Assembly (NCBI RefSeq): GCF_008831285.2
Contig: NC_045141.1
Span: forward strand, 7,925,353-7,989,352
DNA from: Nymphaea colorata
Taxonomy: Eukaryota; Streptophyta; Magnoliopsida; Nymphaeales; Nymphaeaceae
Direction: 5' to 3'
DNA length: 64,000 nt
In this document: positions 10,142 to 21,701 of the stretch, in pieces
Layout: the number at the start of each line of letters is the position of its first letter
Position numbering within the stretch: the first letter of the stretch is position 1
Program-made: the position numbers and the translations under genes
The notes under the pieces: model-generated
What the model saw: only the letters and a program-made list of their open reading frames with translations
Told to the model about the DNA's origin: nothing
Database searches by the model: none

Positions 10142-11318
10142 GGGCCCATTTGATGGGCAGGAAATCTACTATAGCAGAGGGAATTTATTTCAAATTTTTA
10201 AAAAATTTTCCAATCCATCAAACATGGAAAAAAATTTTGGACCGTTGGAGGTGATTCCAAAAATATATTTCCAAAAAAATTTTTTCAGCCGGAGGGGTGG
10301 AAAAATTTTTCCAGAAATATTTTTTTGACTGTTGGAGGAAGGAGGGAGGAAGAAGAAGGGAAGGAGGGAAGGAGGGAGGAAGAAGAAGGGAAGAAGGGAA
10401 GGAGAAGAAGGGAGGAAGGGAAGGAGGGAAGAGGAAGAAGGGAAGGAAGGAGGAGGAGGGAGGAAAGAAGAAGGGAAGGAGGGAGGAGGAAGAAGAAGGT
10501 TCGCTGGTTGGGCATCCTGATATGGGGAGTGAGCTAGGGTTCTTTGGGGAGCATTCTGGCGGCGATGGAGAGTCAGGGTTTTGGGTAGGGAGAGGGGAGG
10601 AATTGGTGCTCATAACAATGGTGGTGGTAGAGAAACTCTCCCCCATTGCGCCCGAGAGATAGAGAGATAGGAAGAAGCGGCCTTGACGACCGCAGGAAGC
10701 GATGATTTTCTGGTGGAGACGATATTTCGACCTGGCTTTGATTTTTTGGCCGAGCGATCCAAGGTTTACCAGACAAAAACCAATTTCTCATGCGCCTTCA
10801 ACGGTGGAGAAGAACTTACGGGTCTCATACAGGAAGAACCCTAGCTCCCCAAAGAAAGCTTCACGCCTCCCCTGTGAGCCAGTCGCCAGATCGCCGGCTT
10901 CGTGATGCCCAGGATGTTGTCCCTCAGAACCTTCCTGTGCCTCTTCAGCAATCCTGAGTGTCCTCCTCCTCCTCTTCCATCTTCCCTCTTCCCTCTCTCT
11001 TCCGTCCCATCTCTCTTACGTCTTCCCTCTTCCCTCCCAAACCCTTCCTTCCTCCTCCTCTTTCTTCCTCTTCCTCCATTCTCTTCCCTTCTTCCTCCTT
11101 CCTCCCTCCTCCCTCGCTCCTTTCTTCCTCCTCCCTCCTTCCCTTATTCCTCACCATTTCCACCAAATAAAGAAATTTTTTTCAAGAAAAATAATTCCTC
11201 CGTAACAAACAAAAGTTGGTTTTAGAAAAACAGAAAAATATTTCCGTTTCATCGATTCCAGAAATTTATTTCTGGAAATTTTTTTCCAGAAATAAATTTC
11301 CATCCATCAAACGGCCCC
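10142..11318. mobile_element. Non-autonomous PIF/Harbinger (Tourist-like) element
   Basis: A 1177-bp element flanked by a TTA duplication (10139-10141 and 11319-11321), the hallmark of PIF/Harbinger. Terminal inverted repeats are imperfect: GGGCCCATTTGATGGGCAGG at the left against GGGGCCGTTTGATGGATGG (complement) at the right. Inner parts are also inversely repeated: a long GGA/GAA-rich arm (10334-10499) faces a CCT/CTT-rich arm (about 10957-11150), and TTCTTTGGGGAGC near 10540 recurs as its complement near 10848. No transposase frame is present, so it is non-autonomous and would fold back. Removing it joins the Copia-2 RNase H coding sequence, which confirms its borders. Confidence 0.8.
10334..10499 (+). 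repeat. Homopurine tract of 166 nt
   Basis: Every base from 10334 to 10499 is A or G, made of GGA, GAA and GGGA units. The facing arm at about 10957-11150 is pyrimidine-rich but interrupted. Reading frames across the tract (Glu/Gly/Arg/Lys repeats) are artefacts of composition. Confidence 0.95.
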
Positions 11319-13424
11319 TTAGAGTTTGAAAAATGTCTCTTCTCAATGGTTTAGTGAAAATATCAGCTAGTTGCAAACATGATGATACCTGGTGCCCGAA
11401 TTATTCCTTGCTGAATTTTTTCTCTTACAAGGTGACAATCCAACTCTATGTGTTTCGTTCTTTTATGGAAAACTGGAGTTGCTGAAATATGCAAAGCTGC
11501 TTGATTGTCACAATATAAATTGATTGGCTTACCATGAGTCTACCCCAAATCATTCAATAAGGCTATTAACCAAACAACTTCACAAGTTGTTAAAGCCATT
11601 GCTCGGTATTCTGCCATGGCACTGGCAATAGTAGATTGCTTCTTTGACTTCCAAGAGAGAGGACTATTCTTTAAGAACACAATATGTCCACTAACTGATT
11701 TACGAATGGTATGAAAACTTACCCAATCTGAGTCACAATAAGCTCGCAATTGTTTTGCACTTGATGATCATAAAAAATATTCCTTTTGTGAGTGAAGACT
11801 TCAAACACTTCGATACTTGAAGTGTTGCTTCATAGTGTGTGGTTTGTGGCGATTGCGTGAACTGACTGAGAACTTGAACTGAATACATTATGTCTGGACG
11901 GTTAATAGTTAAATAAATCAAACGTCCAACTAATCTCATGTATTTAGCTGGATCTTTTAGTAGAATACCATCATTGGGAGTCAATCGTAACTTTTGCTCC
12001 ATTGGAAAGTTCATAGGCTTGGCTCCCATCAAACCTGCATCATTCAAAATATCCACTATGTATTTTCTTTGGCTTAGAAATATTCCTGATGGCGCTCTTG
12101 CAATTTCTATGCCAAGAAAATACTTAAGTATTCCCAAGTCCTTAATATGAAATTTTGAATGTAAATATTGCTTAACTGAATCAATTCCTTGTTCATCTTT
12201 CCTGCAATGATAAGATCATCAACATAGACAAGAATAACAATACATTGTTTTTCATGTTTTTGAGTAAATAGAGTGTTGTCAGCGGATGATTGAATGAAAC
12301 CAGTGTCTTTAAGTGTTGATAGTAGCTTGTAAAGCCAGTTTCGTGGCGCTTGCTTGAGTTCATACAAAGACTTGTGAAGACGGTACATTGTTTTACTATG
12401 ATACTCCCCCTCACGAAAAAGACATGGTGGAATTGTCATGTATATTTCTTCATGTAATTCTTCATGTATAAATGCATTACTTACATCCATTTAATATAAA
12501 TACCATCCTTGAACAGAGGCAAGAGCAAAAAGCATTTGCATGGTTGTCAATTTTGCAACTGGAGCAAATGACTCATGATAATCAAGGCCCTCTAATTGAG
12601 TGTACCATTTGGCTACAAGTCTAGCTCTGTAGCATTCAATACTTTCATCGGATCGCTGTTTATATTATAAACCCAACGCTAGCCAATTGGATGTTTGTTT
12701 GGACGCAAAGTAATAAGAGACCATGTATTGTTTTGTTCAAGAGCTCGAATCTCATCAGCCATAGCACTTCGCCAATGTTGATAGTTAACCACTTTCACAT
12801 ATGAGCTAGGTTCAACATCACTCAAGGTAGATGTTAACAAAGCATAATGAGATTTAGAGAATTTGTGAACAGGTAGGTAGTTGTATATGGGATAACGTAT
12901 ACCTGAGGATTGCATAGTTGAAGTAGATTTCTTAGGCCATGAGCTTGTAACCATCACATTGGAACACATGAAGATAGGATGGTGAATGATGAGTACAGCT
13001 AGATCGGCATAGAGCAAGTGACTCTAGAAAAGGTGAATCGCTTGACATAGGCTGATGCTCTAAAATATGAGAGACTGGCTGATTTTGGTCATTGTTGATG
13101 GAGTCATGAGGTTGAATGGGTGATACTAGGGAGGAATTTGCTGGATCGCCATTCTCATACTATGTCATATATTTCTTGCCAAGAAAATCTTCTTGGGGTG
13201 AGGCAAAACGACATTGTTCAAATCATTTGTATAACATCTTTCGGTTAGAAATGGGAAGTGATCCTCATAAAAAGAAATATCTCTGCTTGTAAAAATTTGT
13301 TTGGTATCTAAATCATATATACGATACCCTTTTTTATTGTGAGGACAACCTACAAAAACACATTTGTGTGTCGTGACGACCGCGGCACCTTCGGCCGCGT
13401 CCCCAGCGTCTCCGGCAGCGCCCT

Positions 13425-13441
13425 CGCGACAGGCGGTCGCG
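13425..13441 (+). other. Hairpin with AGGCG loop in LTR B1
   Basis: Six-base stem CGCGAC/GTCGCG around loop AGGCG. It is the B1 member of the hairpin set found in all these LTRs. Confidence 0.6.
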
Positions 13442-13802
13442 CCAGCCGCAGCACATCCAGCTGCGCCTCCCGTTCCCTCGGCCGAGACAGACCGGCCCTT
13501 CCTCCGGCGTCTGCGCCTACAACAGCGCGTTCAGCCGCGGTCAGCGGCCTGCGTCCTTCCTACAGTGTGCGACATCCCCGAACCGGCGACAACGACATCG
13601 GCCAGATCTTGCGGCCTGCGACCAGCTTGCGGCAGACTGCAGCTTCCCTTGCGGTAGCGTCCTCTTCGGCCCAGCTTCGTCCCAGCAACAGCAGCTCCGT
13701 GGAGGCTCGCCTCAAGCGGTATTCTGAACCGTAGCTGCAATACCCGGGGCTGTGGTTTCTCCCCGGGTCCGTCATTCGGTTGCGCCAAGCTCGGCTTGGC
13801 TG

Positions 13803-13891
13803 GTAACGCCCCTCCTCCCCCTTGTAGCACGGGCGGGTGTTTTTGCTTTATGTTTTAGGATAGCATCTAGTTGATTTTGCATTTGCTTTAG
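13803..13891 (+). other. Putative LTR intron in B1, 89 bp
   Basis: The segment starts GTAACG and ends GCTTTAG. It corresponds to the GT...AG segment that is precisely absent from LTR B3. The flanking exon edges (CTTGGCTG before, CCCGG after) match the other copies. Confidence 0.65.
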
Positions 13892-14365
13892 CCCGGGCTC
13901 AGTCCCATGTCCCCTACGCGGTACCTCGAAGGCACAAGTGCCGACGACACGCCCGCTAAAGGACTCGACCTACCTATTGGGCAACGGTGTGGTTTGCTCG
14001 ATAGTTTGTGGTTTGTGTGTGGTTTGTGAGTGAGTTGAGAGTGATTAAATTGTATGGAACGCGTTTGTACGGCCTCTCACCCATTCTAGTTTTTGTAGTA
14101 GGTTTTACTAGATAGGTTTTTGGGAACCCAACCGCTTGTATACCCTTTCCTATCGGGTTTGCGCCGGGGTCCTGTCTGGCCGGGTAGACAAGTGTATTAA
14201 TTTGTTTAGGATTTTGAGTTTTTTTAGAGTGCTCCTCAAGAAGGTCTTGGGAACTTAGGGCTACATCGGTTCGGTCTAACTGGTCCGCCGGGGTAGCACC
14301 TGTTACGAGCCAAAATTCCAGTAGGGTCATCAAGACCAAGCCCAGGGCGGAATGCTTAGGCTAGT

Positions 14366-14373
14366 ATTTAAAC
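14366..14373 (+). promoter_or_regulatory. TATA box of LTR B2
   Basis: TATTTAAA about 65 bp after the LTR start and upstream of CT-rich leader sequence. The same core occurs in the A LTRs on the minus strand. Confidence 0.5.
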
Positions 14374-17300
14374 GATTGATACCTTGTAATTAGTATGCTT
14401 TTTGACAATAATGAATTGAAAGAATTGTGTTGGGCGGAATGCCCTTTCTCTCTCTCGAATTCCCCTTGGCTCACCCCTCTCCCGCGGTGGTCTCCCTTCT
14501 CTCCTTGGCATCCCTTCTCATCCATGGCGCAGCCTCTTCTCCCCCACTCGTCCTCATGGTATCTCCCTAACCTAGCGCCATCTCCCTTGGCGTCGTCTTC
14601 AATCCAATCCCCATGGTGAAGATTGCATCGTCTTCAGCCAGCTCTACAACCGAAGGTCTTTTCCTCTTCTCTACCTTGTTTTCTTGTCTTGTTCCCTTCC
14701 CCTCGACCTACGGCAAAAGGCTCTTGGAACCATGAAGGCTCCGGCGTATCGTGGCTCCTTGGACCACGAAGTTCCCCCACGGCAAGCCAGCTAGATTCGG
14801 TGCCTACCTTCGGACCATGCGAGGGTAGAGAGGCTGATCTACATCCGGGAAGATTGAGGTCGTCCGTGACAGCGAGCAGCCTCAATATCGACGCAAATTC
14901 AGGTTGGTACTTGAGATTCTAAGCCGAAGACGGATTGCTTGTTGGGTGCGTTCTAGAGGTGACTTCTCCCGCGACCTAGGCCTGATTCACGGTGCTAAAC
15001 CCGTGAGGAGGTTCTGGTTTTCCGGTGGAAAACTACTCTTAGACCCTCTCTTACAAGGTCTGGATTCGGTGCTCTATCTCTTGGATCGAACCCCCCAATT
15101 CTGCGAGAAACCGGTGGTGAAAAGGCCTCCAAAAGGGGTCTAAGGCACTTCGGTTTCAAGAGGAATTCCACCTGCACAAACAGAAGTAAGAAAGGATTGA
15201 AATCGGTGGATAGAGGCGTTAACACGATAGAAAAACTATATCATCGTGTTCGCCCATGGAAGAACATCAAGTCGGCCGAATTTAGTGAACATCCAAGCCC
15301 TTTTGGATAGGACCGCCCTTGGCCGGAATTGACCAATTCCGGTGACCGCTGCAACACCTCCGGTCACCTTTGTTATTTCAGGCGACAAAGGACAGATCTG
15401 CCCTCGAGTTAGTCCGAGCTTCAAGGTAGCACGTGGGGGGTATTCTGGTCATCACTTGGAGGATCGCCCTAGGGATCAACCCTAGCCGCCGGTGCTTCAA
15501 CGTGCGCTCCTTGGCCGCCGGTCCCCAATTGGTAAGTTCATCTCGCTCTTTCCTTGTTCAAACTTGGACGTCCGTTGTACCACGTGTCAGCCATCCCCCA
15601 CATCAGCCTTGGTCGAGCCAGCCAGCTATCCCAGCTAGCTGAATTGATCCCAGCCGAAATCCCCTAAACCTCGTCATATCCCACGAATCTAGGAATCTCA
15701 TCTCTAGTGGCCACCCCATTCCGTTTGGTGTTCATCCCTCTTCACCCAAAACCCTAGTCGCATAGCCTCCCAACCCTTGATGCTCCCACGTGTGTCAATC
15801 TCGTAGAACCCATTGCCACCTCGTTAGCCAGCTCGCCCCCTTCACGAGTGGCCTGGCCCCACGCGTTTTCCTCCTTCATCTCATGCGTCTTCTCCTCCCA
15901 CGTTTTTGGTAACCCCCTTGACGTGTCCCTACCCTTTCCTACTTCGTCTCCATCTCATCCAAGTGTGACCCTTGCCTAAACCGTAGTCTACTCCATTCCC
16001 TGGTCAAAGTCCACGTGTCTCCCTCTCGAAAGAGCAGAAGATCTCGCCAGCCTTCTGTTAACACCCCAAATTTTTCCACATCAAAATTGAAGCAATGTGA
16101 AAATTTCACAAAAGAATTGTGAAAATTTGCAATTTCAAAGCCAATTTCGAATCTAAAGAACAATTAGATTCAAATCGTGAATTTAACCCGATAAACGAAT
16201 CCCAATGCAGGATTACGAGTCCAAATTCAATTGCAAATGTCATTTGAAATCCAAATCCAATTGCAAAATGCAAATTTTGACTTAGATCCAAGAATTGGAT
16301 CTAATTCAGTCTAAAATGCTACGTGGGACCCACGTGTGGGCCCACCTAGCCCGTGTGGTCAAGAGCCCTCCCCAGGGGCCATGCCCCCCTCCATGTCAAA
16401 AAAAAATAATAAATAAATATTTTCTCTCAAATTAATTGAAGAAAAGTCATTTTCAAGAAGAAATAAAGGAGAAACCTAGGAAAAGAGAGACATTTATGTC
16501 TCTCTCTCTTCTTTAACCAGATCCTCCTTAAAGAAAAAAATCATTTCCAAGGAAGCAATTACTAGACTGGTCAAACTCACCTAACCTACTTAATCCAAGT
16601 AGGTTTGACCCGGGTGCACTCAAATGTGGTGCCAATTCCAGCTAGGTTCGGTCACAATGGGCTCAACATAGTCAAAACGTAAGTCTGTCTCATGATCCAA
16701 TTAATGGACGAAAATAGACTTTGACCGAACCAAACCCACTTTGACTAAACTCAGTCAAAGTACAATTTAGCTCAATTAAGAGCTTTCTTGACCCAAATTT
16801 ATCAAATTACCTCAAATAAAGTCAAACTACTTGCAAATGAGCTTTGACTTTGGTCAATTGGTCGAAATTGATCAATTTGGACAATTTTGCCCTTCTGCGG
16901 TCAACTTAAGATTAAAAAGCCTAAAATGGTTTATGAAAGGCAAATAAACATTTGAATTTGTCAAATGCTTGAATCAAATACCAAATTTAAATTGAATTTC
17001 TCAAGTGAAAGTTTGATTCAGTTGAAATCCATTTTCAATCAAGTTTTGGATGAAAATAACCTTTTCGAACCAAATTTGATAAAATTTTTAAATTTTATTA
17101 AAATTTAAATTTAATTATCATAATTCAATGGCATTTGGAGCTTAGTAACTAGGTTTTAACCTTATAAGCTCGATTTCAAACAAAAAAAAATAAATAGTAT
17201 AAAATAAGGGCAAAACCCTGTGTAAGGGCATTTTCGTCCAAAATTTTGGTCAAAATGGTCACCTAGGTCTGAACCCAAGTTGACCAAACCTAGCCCAGCC

Positions 17301-17437
17301 CACCTAGCTCATGGAAATGGGCTGAGAAATGGTCAATTAGAGCCTTTAAAGTCTATTTAACTCATTTTACAAGTCCCCAAGGTCTTAAGTAAGTTCCCAA
17401 GGTGAGTTAAGAAGGTGGTTGAACCCACCTCCTCCTC

Positions 17438-17445
17438 TATATAAA
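17438..17445 (+). promoter_or_regulatory. TATA box of the Tat LTR
   Basis: TATATAAA in a CCTCCTCTATATAAACCTCC context, about 1.38 kb into the LTR; the identical site in the other LTR is at 31744. This sets U3 at about 1.4 kb and leaves about 2.4 kb of R-U5 leader. Confidence 0.7.
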
Positions 17446-19589
17446 CCTCCCCTTGGCCACTAAGGGGGGGGACGAAATTTTGGAGCATTCTATCAAATTG
17501 CTGCAGCCAAGGAGCTAGGAGGGAGAAGCCAAGGAAGAGAGAAGAGGTTCGTCCAAGCCCCCTTCCCCTTTTTCTCCCATTCTCTTCTTCACTTTCTTCT
17601 ATTCTCCCCATTGATTTTGCTAAGTTAGGGTGCTTAAGTGAACCCTTACTTAGGATTTTCGTGGTGAGAAGCCCTCTTTACCACTCCAAATTCCAGCAAG
17701 CAAGCTATTTCTTATTCTAGCTTTGCTAAGCTTGAATCCACGGTTGGATTCTTGCTTAGGATTGCTTGGGTTAGAAAACAAGTGAAGACGAAAGACAAAC
17801 ATCAAGACCGACCGCAAGGTAGGTGATCTTAACTCACTTCTCTTCTACTTTAGCTTATTGTTGATTTATTTTAATTCCAACAATTCGTGGGAGGGTTTAT
17901 TTTCATTTGCTTACGGCTGGGAATGATGTCCAGCTAAGGGAAACCTACGCTTCAATGTACATGTTAATGCATAATGCATGCATATGTCGGTTTTTCTTAA
18001 ATATGAACCCAAGTATCAAATTTCGAAATGGGCCCCAAGGCCACGTCCCTTTCAAAGGAACCAACTTAATACCATTTTGAACTCCCTACCATGAGAGAAT
18101 CCCACGGTGAGAAAGTGATTTTGCTACATCACGTATGATGAAAATGCCTATAAGGGATGGATACGTTTTTATGAATGTGATCCACCCTTGCATGGCGAAA
18201 TGATGGACGAATAAGCTTGAGTATTGTTTTATTTTCTTTCTTATTCACAGTCATTTTGATTCATGTCTTTCAATTTAATTAATCAAGGGTAGTAGGGAAG
18301 ATTTGAAACAAGTTCTCAATCTTCCTACATAAAAGAACCCAGCCATGAATCATCATGATTCATGAGTCATGCGGTCCCTTGATAAAATTTCATTTTGAAA
18401 AGTAAGGTACGTATATGTATACATTGTTATATATGTACATATATGCATCCGATTTCTTGTCAAAAATTACATTCCTCCCTTAAAATCAGGTTGGAACATG
18501 TTTCCAAACCGGTCTTTAAGGAAATTGGCCATTTTTATTGATTTTTCTAGTGCAAGATTATAAATTACTTTCATTTCATTTTTACTTAATTTCAGCAAAC
18601 CCATACGTAAGATGTATGTATGTTGTTGAAATCAGACCATGTTTTATAGGAATTGGTTTAAGAATATCAAAATTTACGTATTTGAAATACCAACCATCCT
18701 AGAATCATCCAAAGGAGTTGATGATTTCATTACTACGAAATCTGGAATTTGAATAGATTTGAAAAACTCATTGTTTCTATCTAAGAAACAAGTCCTTATT
18801 GGAATCAATGTCCACAATTTTCAGCTATTTAAATCAACACAAGGTCTGATTTTTAGCTATTTTGAGACAAAAGTGGACGTCATCCATGTCTCCCATCCGT
18901 TTCAAAGATTGAACTTGACATCATTTATATATTTTCATCATTTTGATAATTTTATGTCAAGCCTCAAGCTTATGGACTACATCTCTAATTCATGTGCTTA
19001 ATCATATAATGAGCACATATAGAGAAAGTCCTACATTTTAATCAATCTTCATGTATAGATTGTATGACGTGCAATACGGACTTTGAGAGATTATGAGGGA
19101 GTGAAGAATGTATGTTTCATATGAATGAATCTTGATGGATTATGAGAGAGAGAAGAATGAATGTTCCATATAGTTTCCATTCTCGTTTCATGCATTCACT
19201 TTCACTCAAAATCAATGGCACCACATGCACATTCTCAAGAAATTAAGTGATTCAAATTTAAGTTGCAAAAAGTGACCAAGTCATATTGCAATGAGAATTT
19301 GTAAACTTCACTTAACTTCAAAAGAAAACACAAGCAATGCATTCATAATCTTTTGGCCAAAGTGCATTTGAAAAACAACATGTTTTCTAACAATTTGGAA
19401 CCTATGTTCTTTCAAAAGAATGAATTCTACAAATCACATGATTTGACAAAAGAAGAGTTCAAAATCAATTTTTATCATAAGATGATCATCATCATCTAGA
19501 GTTCACAACAAAGAACTCAATTCCAAATCTTCAAAAATCCTCAAGAATTATGTGTTTCAAATAACACCAAAACAAAGGATTTTTAAACA

Positions 19590-19689
19590 NNNNNNNNNNN
19601 NNNNNNNNNNNNNNNNNNNNNNNNNNNNNNNNNNNNNNNNNNNNNNNNNNNNNNNNNNNNNNNNNNNNNNNNNNNNNNNNNNNNNNNNN
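19590..19689. other. Assembly gap, 100 N
   Basis: Exactly 100 N, a conventional placeholder for a gap of unknown size. Confidence 1.
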
Positions 19690-20733
19690 TGATTTTTCTA
19701 GTGCAAGATTATAAATTACTTTCATTTCATTTTACTTAATTTCAGCAAACCCATACGTAAGATGTATGTATGTTGTTGAAATCAGACCATGTTTTATAGG
19801 AATTGGTTTAAGAATATCAAAATTTACGTATTTGAAATACCAACCATCCTAGAATCATCCAAAGGAGTTGATGATTTCATTACTACGAAATCTGGAATTT
19901 GAATAGATTTGAAAAATCATTGTTTCTATCTAAGAAACAAGTCCTTATTGGAATCAATGTCCACAATTTTCAGCTATTTAAATCAACACAAGGTCTGATT
20001 TTTAGCTATTTTGAGACAAAAGTGGACGTCATCCATGTCTCCCATCCGTTTCAAAGATTGAACTTGACATCATTTATATATTTTCATCATTTTGATAATT
20101 TTATGTCAAGCCTCAAGCTTATGGACTACATCTCTAATTCATGTGCTTAATCATATAATGAGCACATATAGAGAAAGTCCTACATTTTAATCAATCTTCA
20201 TGTATAGATTGTATGACGTGCAATACGGACTTTGAGAGATTATGAGGGAGTGAAGAATGTATGTTTCATATGAATGAATCTTGATGGATTATGAGAAGAG
20301 AAGAATGAATGTTCCATATAGTTTCCATTCTCGTTTCATGCATTCACTTTCACTCAAAATCAATGGCACCAATGCACATTCTCAAGAAATTAAGTGATTC
20401 AAATTTAAGTTGCAAAAAGTGACCAAGTCATATTGCAATGAGAATTTGTAAACTTCACTTAACTTCAAAGAAAACACAAGCAATGCATTCATAATCTTTT
20501 GGCCAAAGTGCATTTGAAAAACAACATGTTTTCTAACAATTTGGAACCTATGTTCTTTCAAAAGAATGAATTCTACAAATCACATGATTTGACAAGAAGA
20601 GTTCAAAATCAATTTTTATATAAGATGATCATCATCATTAGAGTTCACAACAAAGAACTCAATTCCAAATCTTCAAAAATCCTCAAGAATTATGTGTTTC
20701 AAATAACACCAAAACAAAGGATTTTAAACCAAC
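19690..20733 (+). repeat. Duplicated copy after the gap, probably artefactual
   Basis: Restarts the LTR sequence already present from 18539. Relative to that copy and to the intact right LTR, it shows about ten 1-2-bp losses, mostly in homopolymers or short repeats, and no substitutions that I saw. That pattern fits unpolished long-read sequence rather than evolution. Confidence 0.85.
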
Positions 20734-21020
20734 TTGAAAACCCCCAATATTCAAATTCATTTATTCAAAAAATGAATTTCGGTTCTTGAATCCAAAACCT
20801 CAATGCATAAGCATATAGGACTTACATCAATAACTCGTATATGATCCAATGATCTTTAGTCCTTGGTCTATTACCCCTGTTAAAGGCGGCAGGAACGGTT
20901 GGACCCTCGTACCGACGAGCGGATCCCTTTCTCTTGAAAATTTTCTCAAAACCCCAATTTTAAAGAATTTTGCTGACTCGGCATTCGACCTTCTTGAAAA
21001 GGGAGTGGGGTGCGAACAGA

Positions 21021-21038
21021 TGGCACACCCGGTGGGAC
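21021..21038 (+). promoter_or_regulatory. Primer binding site of the Tat element
   Basis: TGGCACACCCGGTGGGAC begins two bases after the 5' LTR. It starts with TGG, the complement of a tRNA CCA end, and differs from the tRNA-iMet site used by the other elements here. I could not assign the tRNA. Confidence 0.65.
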
Positions 21039-21701
21039 CCGTCATTGTTTGTCTAAAGACTTATTTGGATCATATATGAGTTATTTTCACCAATGTCGGA
21101 CATCAATTGCACAAAAAAAAAAAAAAAAAAAAAAAAATTAAACTCACAAAAATGCATACCGACATCATGTAGTGACATTGAGGAGATTTCATGAACCTCA
21201 TTCATTTCAATTTATCCTACCCCTCCTCAATTTAAGGATTGTATGCAGCCCATGTATGCTCTCAAAATTTCAAATCTATCTCTTAGGAATGTATGCAATA
21301 GAGCATCTATTTTGCATCTTCTCATGAATTTTGAAAACAAATCCTACCTATATCATATCCCGGTCATCATGTTGCCGGGCTATTTTCTAGGACATTAGTC
21401 CAAGATATAGCCTTACAACTGGACCACCCAATTGGACTGAGAAGTCCCCCCATTGTACCGAAACGGACAATAGTCCCGGTATATCGATGGGTGAACAAGG
21501 AGAATGGAGAGCCCAAATCTAGAAAACCCTTGGAGGAGTCAATGCTAGTACTATAAATTAGAATCATTTACCCATTTATTTTCCATAGGTTCCAAGACCA
21601 ATTTTCAAAATAATGCTATAGGCAAGAGTCCTAGGAATTGCATTATCAATTTTTCATTAACTGCTTGTTTGGACGCATGTGATGTTTTACTTTGCCCCTA
21701 A
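21039..21701 (+). other. Tat 5' leader
   Basis: Non-coding leader with an A run of about 25 near 21112-21137. No ORF recognised before the ORF1 region. Confidence 0.6.

Larger units (their letters stand above)
10103..13367 (-). pseudogene. Copia-2 pol remnant (integrase end, RT, RNase H)
   Basis: Reading leftward from 13367: the end of integrase (CVFVG then NKKGYRIYDL), a linker, RT N-terminus (12679-13017), RT middle with MDVSNAFIHEELHEEIYM, LYELKQAPRNWLYKLL and YVDDLIIAG (12107-12490), RT C-terminus with LKYFLGIEIA (11733-12137), and RNase H with AYCDSDW and SAMAEYRAMA (11540-11749). The last part reads [18 protein letters not shown] just right of the Harbinger insertion and GVSDLHTPT just left of it (10103-10138), so the insertion split the pol 3' end. 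Frames change several times, so the protein is not made. gag and the 5' LTR are missing: at 13367 the sequence switches abruptly to LTR B1. Confidence 0.85.
13368..14300 (+). repeat. Truncated LTR B1 (3' portion)
   Basis: Homologous throughout to the last kilobase of the other TGTTACGG-type LTRs: the GC-rich hairpin region, the GT-AG segment, GTGGTTTG repeats, the CACCCATTCTAG block and the conserved GCGCCGGGGTCCTGTC box. The upstream 3 kb are missing; the left edge abuts Copia-2 pol. The last five bases of the LTR (TAACA) lie at 36229-36233, because B2 inserted ten bases before the end and duplicated GCACC. Reading frames seen in the first 400 bp are composition artefacts. Confidence 0.75.
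16056..21018 (+). repeat. 5' LTR of the Tat element (contains gap and artefact)
   Basis: Starts TGTTAACACCCC and ends GGTGCGAACA. It matches the right LTR closely up to 19588, then has 100 N and a second copy of sequence already read from 18539. Without that extra stretch its length would equal the right LTR's, near 3.82 kb. The TATA box is at 17438. Confidence 0.95.

Noticed and set aside
10297-10662. Glu/Gly/Arg/Lys-repeat ORFs over the purine tract and Ser/Pro/Leu ORFs opposite
   Set aside because: Pure purine sequence has no stop codons in some frames; these are composition artefacts inside a MITE.
13339-13830. Several overlapping Ala/Ser/Arg-rich ORFs on both strands
   Set aside because: They cross the Copia-2/LTR B1 junction and the GC-rich hairpin region; overlapping frames on both strands indicate composition, not coding.
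18759-19001. 80-codon ORF found three times (also 19899-20150 and 33065-33307)
   Set aside because: Threefold occurrence reflects two LTRs plus the artefactual copy after the gap, not a gene family.
21113-21137. A-rich run considered as a processed pseudogene or LINE/SINE tail
   Set aside because: It lies in the Tat leader with no target duplication or upstream element sequence.
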